40,286 nt of DNA from Natroniella acetigena. GTDB taxonomy: Bacteria > Bacillota > Halanaerobiia > Halobacteroidales > Halobacteroidaceae. Positions within the stretch are counted from its first letter, which is position 1, and each line of letters opens with the position of its first letter. Location: NCBI RefSeq assembly GCF_023227745.1, contig NZ_JALKBX010000021.1:1-40286 (forward strand), read 5' to 3'. The position numbers and the translations under genes are program-made. The notes under the pieces are model-generated. The model searched no databases. It was not told the DNA's origin and saw only the letters and a list, made by a program, of their open reading frames with translations. This document shows, in pieces, positions 35,266 through 40,286 of the stretch.

Positions 35266-35308
35266 AGAACCTCTCCATCTAAATTAGAAATTTAGATGGA
35301 GAGGTTCT
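35266..35308 (+). terminator. Terminator after symporter gene
   Basis: Two 20-base arms (35266-35285 beginning AGAACCTCTCC; 35289-35308 ending GGAGAGGTTCT) around AGA, followed by TTTAT. Confidence 0.9.
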
Positions 35309-35310
35309 TT

Positions 35311-35480
35311 ATAACTAGAGCCTTTATATTCCACCATGCCCTGTTATTTTTCCTTTTCTTAGTTCAGTTTTATTAATAATAGATATGTTATTGTTTTATT
35401 TTTTATTAATTTTAGTCATAAGTGACCATTTAATAATTGACCGATTATTAAAAAATCATCAAACGATAATCTATAAAAAA
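35311..35480 (-). repeat. Duplicated fragment of cwlD copy 2 and its upstream repeat
   Basis: 35311-35343 repeats 31566-31600 inside cwlD copy 2 (31 of 33 aligned bases equal, plus a 2-base gap; it ends at CCACCATGCCCTG). It then jumps to the repeat TTAGTTCAGTTTTATT (35360-35375), matching 31771-31786, and continues as 33255-33345 does beyond the IS. The module GTCATAAGTGACCAT is at 35415-35429. It is a duplicate carrying an internal deletion and no IS. Confidence 0.75.
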
Positions 35481-35635
35481 TTCATATACGTCAATTTAAT
35501 ACATGACTTTCTAATCACCTTGCTTTTTATTGATATTAAGTGGCACTTTCAGTGCCACAATATTGTAATAGAGCTTCACTTCAAAAATCTATAATACCAA
35601 AAATTTACTTAAATTAACGCGAATGATACTAAATA

Positions 35636-36667
35636 TTATCTTTTATCTCCGACAATAATAACCTCTGGCTCAGGAATAAATCCGTATCTTTTATCAATTA
35701 ACTCAGTAATTAAATTAATTAAATATAAGACATCAGATGCTTGAGCTTGATTATGATTAATTATGAAGTTACCATGATATGGTGCTATCATTGCTCCACC
35801 ATGCTTTTTTCCCTTTAAACCTAGTTGATCAATCAATGCTCCTGTAGGAGTGCCATACGAATGATTATTCTTAAAGACTGAGCCACAGCACGGATATTTA
35901 AAATGATTTCTATCCTCTCTAAATTGATCAACCTCTTGCAGATAATCACAAGCAACATCTAACTCAGTTTCTAAATTACTTAATTCTGTTCTAAAAAAAG
36001 ATTTAAATTCTGCTAATGATGATAAGTTTAAATTTCTATCTTGTACTTTTGATAATAATCTATTTATACTATTGATTTCTTGTTGACTACAATCAGTGAA
36101 CTTAAAATCAGCACCCACAATCAACCAGGGTTTCTTTTGAAAGGTAGAAGTCTTATAACCAAATTCACACTGCTCAACCGATATCTGTTCCAAGGACAAT
36201 CTATTTTTAGCTAAATCAAGATAATAAATAGTATCCAATAAATCAGAGAGCTGCTCTTCATAATATTTAGCATTGATATAGATTCCTGCTCCTACAGAAC
36301 CAGGTAGTAGATAAGTGAATTGAAAATCAGTCTTATTGCTTATAACTCCGATCAATGAAATTAATGATAATGGAACCCCAGCAGAAAGAAATAACTCCCC
36401 ATGATTTAATCTACTCTCAAGATACCTCTTCAATGAAATAAAAATTCGATCTTCCCTAGTTTGATCAGGAAATAAAATATTAGTACCATAACCAAAGATA
36501 TAATAATCCATTCCAACTTTTTTACAACTATTAAGTAAATTAAGCAGCTCTTCTGTAGTTTCTGGTTCAGCAAAATAGGTCGCTTTACCTCCTATTTGAT
36601 AAGAGGAATGTAGTGCTAATGAGACATTCTTCTGACAAAACTTTTCAATCTCAACAGAACTATTCAT
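35636..36667 (-). CDS. Divergent MurB-like UDP-N-acetylmuramate dehydrogenase
   Basis: A 343-aa FAD-binding protein of the MurB type (reduces UDP-GlcNAc-enolpyruvate to UDP-MurNAc in peptidoglycan synthesis). HSSYQIGGKATYF opens the FAD domain, then FGYGTNILFPD replaces the usual G-G-S-N loop. LLPGSVGAGIYINAKYYEE replaces the PGTVGGAVYMNAGAYG motif. FGYKTSTF has Lys where MurB has catalytic Arg. The later YPCCGSVFKN Ser and PEVIIVG Glu are kept. About 40-50 residues are extra in the middle (205-265). It may be a paralogue with another substrate or a degenerate MurB. AGGGGGACA precedes the ATG. Confidence 0.75.
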   Translation of the reverse strand: MNSSVEIEKFCQKNVSLALHSSYQIGGKATYFAEPETTEELLNLLNSCKKVGMDYYIFGYGTNILFPDQTREDRIFISLKRYLESRLNHGELFLSAGVPLSLISLIGVISNKTDFQFTYLLPGSVGAGIYINAKYYEEQLSDLLDTIYYLDLAKNRLSLEQISVEQCEFGYKTSTFQKKPWLIVGADFKFTDCSQQEINSINRLLSKVQDRNLNLSSLAEFKSFFRTELSNLETELDVACDYLQEVDQFREDRNHFKYPCCGSVFKNNHSYGTPTGALIDQLGLKGKKHGGAMIAPYHGNFIINHNQAQASDVLYLINLITELIDKRYGFIPEPEVIIVGDKR

Positions 36668-36782
36668 CTTCTGTCCCCCTAATTATTAACTTTTAATCTT
36701 ATTATATTTGACTTTTTTTAGATTATAATAGTTTTTACTTACAAATCCTATATAAAGAATGAATTTTTTCAAGAGCAATATA

Positions 36783-36819
36783 AAAATAAAGGTAGCAAAT
36801 AATTTGCTACCTTTATTTT
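36783..36819 (-). terminator. Terminator after methyltransferase operon
   Basis: 17-base arms (36783-36799 and 36803-36819) containing AAGGTAGCAAA / TTTGCTACCTT, loop TAA, followed on the minus strand by a T-run. It separates the methyltransferase from the MurB-like gene. Confidence 0.85.
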
Positions 36820-36860
36820 ACTTTATTACTTATTCACTTATTATCCTAGAATCAAATTAT

Positions 36861-37658
36861 TTAAACATCTAATTTTCCGCTTTTAGCAGCTTTAATATAA
36901 CCAGCACAGTACTGATCATTTCCTAATAAAGTCTCAGCAGCAGTTACTAATGCCATAATCTTTGGATCCAATGGATCTATAATAGCACTATCTAACCCTC
37001 TACTCATTGCCAATGTTACAAAAGTTCTATTTAACAATTGTCTTTGTGGTAATCCATGAGAGATATTACTTAACCCACAAGTAATATGAACCTCTTCATA
37101 TTCCCTTGTAATCTCTTCAACTGCATCTAAAATATGTTCTCCTACCGCTTGATCAGTACCAATTGGTTGGATAATTGGATCTACAAAGATATCACCTTCA
37201 GCAATTCCTGCCTTCATTAAATCTTCAATTAACTTCTTCCCTACTCTGATTCTATCCTCTGCTCCATTAGGCATTCCGTCATCGTCCATTACTAAAGCAA
37301 CTACCCTTGCATCATGCTCTTTAAGTATTTCTAATGTTTCAGCAAATCTTTCTTCTTCAGCAGTAATAGAGTTAACCAACGCTTTACCTTCATGAGCTTC
37401 TAAGCCTACCTCAAGTGCTTTAGGATTTGGACTATCAATGCAAAGTGGTACATCAACTACCTCTTGGACTGTATTTACTAGCCATTCCATAGCTTCAACT
37501 TCCTCTTTAATCAAAGTACCACAGTTAACATCAATATAATCTGCTCCTGCTTCTTCTTGCTTCTTAGCTAAATCTTGAATAAATTCTACATCTCTATTCT
37601 TTACTGCTTCTTCCAATCCTTCTCTACTGGTATTAATTAATTCACCAATAACTATCAT
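36861..37658 (-). CDS. Methyltetrahydrofolate:corrinoid methyltransferase (AcsE/MtgA-like)
   Basis: A 265-aa pterin-binding TIM barrel of the AcsE/MtgA/MetH-pterin-domain group, moving a methyl group between tetrahydrofolate and a corrinoid protein. It has EEAGADYIDVNCG and VPLCIDSPNPKALEVGL with the pterin-binding Asp, ALVNSITAEEERF, VVALVMDDDGMP, IFVDPIIQPIGT and HITCGLSNISHGLPQR near the C-terminus. The short length and pairing with a corrinoid protein fit an auxiliary methyltransferase that passes methyl groups from methylated amine or betaine demethylation to H4folate. AcsE of the acetyl-CoA pathway is the alternative. GGGGAGG precedes the ATG. Confidence 0.87.
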   Translation of the reverse strand: MIVIGELINTSREGLEEAVKNRDVEFIQDLAKKQEEAGADYIDVNCGTLIKEEVEAMEWLVNTVQEVVDVPLCIDSPNPKALEVGLEAHEGKALVNSITAEEERFAETLEILKEHDARVVALVMDDDGMPNGAEDRIRVGKKLIEDLMKAGIAEGDIFVDPIIQPIGTDQAVGEHILDAVEEITREYEEVHITCGLSNISHGLPQRQLLNRTFVTLAMSRGLDSAIIDPLDPKIMALVTAAETLLGNDQYCAGYIKAAKSGKLDV

Positions 37659-37690
37659 TTTATTACCTCCCCTTTTATATTAAGTTTATA

Positions 37691-37786
37691 ATTGATAATT
37701 AATAATTAATAGTAGATAGTAAAAAATCTAAAAACTAATTTTTTCATCATTTAATTTTAAATTATCAATTATCAATTGAAATTAAG
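37691..37786. repeat. AT-rich inverted repeat, CAATTGATAATTGATA family copy 3
   Basis: Left part ATTGATAATTAATAATTAAT (37691-37710). Right part AATTATCAATTATCAATTG and on to AAATTAAG (37760-37786), the reverse complement of the repeat at 13814 and 30235. It sits between the corrinoid protein and methyltransferase genes, inside the probable operon. Confidence 0.65.
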
Positions 37787-37798
37787 CTTTATATCTTT

Positions 37799-38431
37799 TT
37801 AGCTCACAAATTCTCTAGCTATATCAGTAGCAGTACTTCCATCTGCAGCATAACCATCAGCACCAATCTCATTAGCAAAATCTTCACTAACCGGTGCTCC
37901 TCCAACCATAATCTTAACTTGATCTCTAATTCCTGCTTCTTCTAAGGACTTAATAGTCTCCTCCATAGCTGGCATAGTTGTAGTCAACAATGCAGATAAT
38001 CCAACAACATCAGGCTGATGTTCTTTAACTGCTTCTACAAACTCATCTGCTTCTATATCTACTCCTAAATCAACCACTTCAAATCCAGCACCTTCTAGCA
38101 TCATTGCTACCAAGTTTTTACCTATATCATGTAAGTCACCTTCTACCGTAGCCATAATCACCGTTCCAACAGAACTGCTCTCTCCTTCTGTCAATAATGG
38201 CTTAACTATATCCATCCCTGAATGCATCGCTTTAGCAGCAATTAAAACTTCTGGGACAAACATTTCATTCTTCTTAAATCTACCCCCTACAACATCCATC
38301 CCTGCAACCAAACCATTCTTAATGATTTCACTTGGTTTTGTTCCTTCATCTACTAATTCTTGAGTTAATTCAGCCACTCTATCAATATTTCCTGCTATTA
38401 CCCCTTCAACAATCTTTTCCATTTTGCTCAT
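37799..38431 (-). CDS. Corrinoid protein (MttC/MtbC-type cobalamin-binding)
   Basis: A 210-aa methyl-carrier with the four-helix cap domain (about 1-85) and the B12-binding Rossmann domain (about 90-210). The cobalamin lower-ligand His is in GDLHDIGKNLVAMML (DxHxxG). GLSALLTTTMPAM and MVGGAPVSEDFANEIGADGY complete the binding site. Partner methyltransferase (MttB, MtbB or MtgB family) is not in the window. The downstream pterin methyltransferase is on the same strand, 140 bases away, with a repeat between. The ATG at 38431 is best, after GGGGGGA; the ATG at 38449 is upstream of that site. Confidence 0.9.
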   Translation of the reverse strand: MSKMEKIVEGVIAGNIDRVAELTQELVDEGTKPSEIIKNGLVAGMDVVGGRFKKNEMFVPEVLIAAKAMHSGMDIVKPLLTEGESSSVGTVIMATVEGDLHDIGKNLVAMMLEGAGFEVVDLGVDIEADEFVEAVKEHQPDVVGLSALLTTTMPAMEETIKSLEEAGIRDQVKIMVGGAPVSEDFANEIGADGYAADGSTATDIAREFVS

Positions 38432-38824
38432 TTTTATTAATCCCCCCATAGCTATTAATCAGTTCTTTTTTGCTTCTTTAGTCCATGTTATCAAATGATT
38501 CAGACAATTTATATTAATTTTTTAATATTTTTTTAATAATTTAAACCAATAGTAACATTTATTATAACTATTTTCCAAAAAAACCATATTCACTTTCATT
38601 TGCACATTATAAATTGTACACTAAGACTGGAGTGTAGAAAAACTTAGTTATCTGCGAAACACTGTAGTAATAAACTTAAATTTAGCAAATGGTTTTTATT
38701 ACGGAAAGTCTAATAAAACTTATAGGGAGAACACTATTAAAATTTAAAGTAGATAACATAAACTTAATAATTAACCAATTATTACTATAAATATAATCTG
38801 AATTTACATAAGTATTTAACATAA
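38432..38824. other. Non-coding region upstream of corrinoid gene
   Basis: About 390 bases. It has an inverted copy (38613-38672) of the dispersed repeat at 20261-20320, including TTATCTGCGAAACA. No cobalamin riboswitch or other structured leader is recognisable; the B12-box is absent. The corrinoid-operon promoter must lie here. Confidence 0.45.
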
Positions 38825-40108
38825 TTAATCGTTTAAATACTTAGGATCTTTCACCTTCCATAGTAAAAAGATTATTCCTAAGCTAATCATTACAAATGTA
38901 ATTCCAAAGACAAGTCGATAACTATATAAATCAACCAACAATCCTCCTAACAGAGAAATAACAGTTACAGCTAATCCAATAATTGTACTAGTCAGTCCAA
39001 CATAGAGCGGTCGTTCTTCAAGTTTAGAACAAAAATCTGGAATTATCGTCATAAAGGATACACTATTTCCACCTAGTGCTATTCCAGTCAAAATAAATAC
39101 TAGATAAAAAGCAAAACGCTGTTGGGCAAAGAAAGCAACCAATACCCCTGCTGCATTAAAGACAGCTGCCAATAAAAGAACTAACTTATGTCCATAATTA
39201 TCCCCTACATGACCCCATAAAATATTTGTTAAACTCTTACTTACAATTGAAATAATTGTAAAGGTACCCACTAGATCATTAGCTACCCCCACCGATAAAT
39301 CCAATCTCTCTATTCCTGCAACTGTAAAGAGACCATTCGACATACCGATAAATTGAATTAAGATAGCAGCTAATATATAATTGCGATAATTGTTCTGTGT
39401 CTGTAGAATCTCTTTTAAATGTTGCAAATATTCTTTAGTGCTCTCTTCTTTTTTACTAACGTTATAAGCAGGCTCTCTAACAAACACTAAAAATAAGTAA
39501 GAAATCATCTTACTGATAAACGCTAAAGCAAATAACAAAACAAACCCCATTCTAAATTCAAAAAATTTAATTATATATCCTGCTCCAAATGCCCCTAACA
39601 CCTCTAAAATACTACTTACAAAGGTTCGGTATCCAAAAAAACGCCCTCTTCTTTCTTGAGGAATAACTTTAAAGAGCATATCAAACCATGGCGGACCAAC
39701 CAAACCAGAAGAAATATTATGAAACCCCCACAATATAAAAAAGAGGATTAACAATAGATTTTGAGTGTCAGGAAATAGCAAATAAGTTAATACCGCTAAA
39801 AATAACCAAGGCAATCTTTGCAGAATACCTAGCCCTAAAACATACTTCTTCTTAACTTCCGCTCCTTTTATCCATTTCGCAGAAAAGAGCTGGGGAAAAT
39901 GAATTCCAAACATATAAATTCCTGTAATTAAGCTTACTAAAAATTTAGATTCAGTCAACTGTCGGACAAATAAAGGTAAGATTGTATTAATTGCTACAAG
40001 TCCTATGCCCAATGTATAAAATGCTCCCTCTCCAATACTGAGCCAAAAGTTAAATTTATAATCTTTCTCAATCTTTTTTCTTATCTTCTTTTTTTCTTCT
40101 TGCTCCAT
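38825..40108 (-). CDS. MFS transporter
   Basis: A 427-aa major facilitator protein with 12 predicted membrane segments. It has a basic, Lys-rich N-terminus (EQEEKKKIRKKIEKDYKF). The loop between helices 6 and 7 holds KKEESTKEYLQHLKEIL, the usual central cytoplasmic linker. The motif between helices 2 and 3 is poor in the standard GRxGRR form (QLFSAKWIKGAEVKKKYV). VIPQERRGRFFGYRTF follows helix 4. It is similar in outline to the permeases of uncharacterised MFS_1 groups; no substrate can be named. GTAGGAG precedes the ATG. Confidence 0.82.
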   Translation of the reverse strand: MEQEEKKKIRKKIEKDYKFNFWLSIGEGAFYTLGIGLVAINTILPLFVRQLTESKFLVSLITGIYMFGIHFPQLFSAKWIKGAEVKKKYVLGLGILQRLPWLFLAVLTYLLFPDTQNLLLILFFILWGFHNISSGLVGPPWFDMLFKVIPQERRGRFFGYRTFVSSILEVLGAFGAGYIIKFFEFRMGFVLLFALAFISKMISYLFLVFVREPAYNVSKKEESTKEYLQHLKEILQTQNNYRNYILAAILIQFIGMSNGLFTVAGIERLDLSVGVANDLVGTFTIISIVSKSLTNILWGHVGDNYGHKLVLLLAAVFNAAGVLVAFFAQQRFAFYLVFILTGIALGGNSVSFMTIIPDFCSKLEERPLYVGLTSTIIGLAVTVISLLGGLLVDLYSYRLVFGITFVMISLGIIFLLWKVKDPKYLND

Positions 40109-40212
40109 TCTATCTCCTACTTTCTAAAAATTATAGAACCATTATTTATGATTAGATAATTACCCTCTGTTTATACTTGAATTCAAGTATAAATCTTAAT
40201 TTAAGGTTAAAT

Positions 40213-40286
40213 TGATATAAAGTGGCACTTTGCCACTTTATATCAGTGTACAGTTTACAGTTGATATGGTTTCTATGGTTTTCACG
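40213..40286. repeat. Second copy of composite palindromic repeat (continues past the window)
   Basis: The hairpin TGATATAAAGTGGCA (40213-40227) / TGCCACTTTATATCA (40231-40245) is identical in arms to that at 4730-4762 with loop CTT in place of AAG, that is, the same element in the other orientation. GTGTACAGTTTACAGTTGAT follows (40246-40265). The last bases match 20319-20346. The element is cut by the window end. Confidence 0.75.

Noticed and set aside
35534-35568. Hairpin GTGGCACT/AGTGCCAC resembling the composite repeat end
   Set aside because: Only 8 bp pair and the outer arms do not match; it may be a decayed copy of the 4730-4762 hairpin but is too short to list as a copy.
35385-35594. 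69-codon frame over the duplicated repeat
   Set aside because: It covers repeat DNA and a half-decayed GTGGCACT hairpin and has no ribosome binding site.
38432-38824. Possible cobalamin riboswitch upstream of the corrinoid gene
   Set aside because: No B12-box or recognisable multi-helix leader was found; the region is repeat and AT-rich DNA.
1-40286. CRISPR array, tRNA or rRNA genes
   Set aside because: No regularly spaced repeats, no tRNA-like T-loop (GGTTCGAATCC type) and no rRNA segments were found.

Overview
The window is a low-GC chromosomal segment from a strictly fermentative, endospore-forming Firmicute. The best fit is the Halobacteroidaceae (Halanaerobiales; Orenia, Halobacteroides or Sporohalobacter-like). 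This rests on AT-rich codon use, strong AGGAGG ribosome binding sites, spore and cortex genes (SleB-type hydrolase, two CwlD-type amidases, a DUF1657 protein, YjcZ-like mini-proteins), fermentative enzymes (AdhE, malic enzyme) and a corrinoid/pterin methyl-transfer pair of the kind used for methylated amines and betaines. The genus is inferred; no rRNA gene is present to settle it.

Layout. 0-4.4 kb: SleB-like hydrolase, double-LysM protein, RecQ and a nitroreductase. 4.4-10.3 kb: a composite palindromic repeat, malic enzyme, glycogen branching enzyme, a GerMN-like membrane protein and a HypE/AIR-synthase-like protein. 10.3-16.4 kb: a broken DJ-1/PfpI gene, a DUF1657 protein, a small membrane protein, a long FtsA-like ATPase and a large GH13 glycosidase. 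16.4-21.7 kb: a membrane 4Fe-4S protein and a SIMPL protein diverging around a 26-bp perfect palindrome, an NhaC-type antiporter, FdhD and an unrecognised 365-aa protein. 21.9-25.4 kb: a 47-aa basic protein, AdhE, a DUF1450 protein and two tiny hydrophobic proteins. 25.4-31.8 kb: YibQ-like deacetylase-fold protein, cwlD copy 1, a U32 protein, FxsA and cwlD copy 2. 31.8-35.5 kb: a rearranged accessory segment with an intact IS4-family element, a decayed cysteine-desulfidase gene, a DAACS symporter and a duplicated scrap of cwlD. 35.6-40.1 kb: a divergent MurB, a pterin methyltransferase plus corrinoid protein, and an MFS transporter.

Functional themes are spore cortex and coat remodelling, alpha-glucan storage, mixed-acid/ethanol fermentation, one-carbon corrinoid chemistry, and a surprisingly dense set of short repeats and long perfect palindromes between genes.

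The most unusual observations are these. Two genes (adhE and the SIMPL gene) have no ATG/GTG/TTG at the right place and appear to start at ATT and ATA respectively, each at ideal spacing from a strong ribosome binding site. Two 48-50-bp perfect palindromes of unrelated sequence sit at the same distance (32-33 nt) from a shared motif, and that motif recurs around the IS-interrupted duplication. The IS, its 8-bp target duplication and the repeated cwlD scrap allow the order of rearrangements to be reconstructed. No single operon looks like a wholly new defence or metabolic system.
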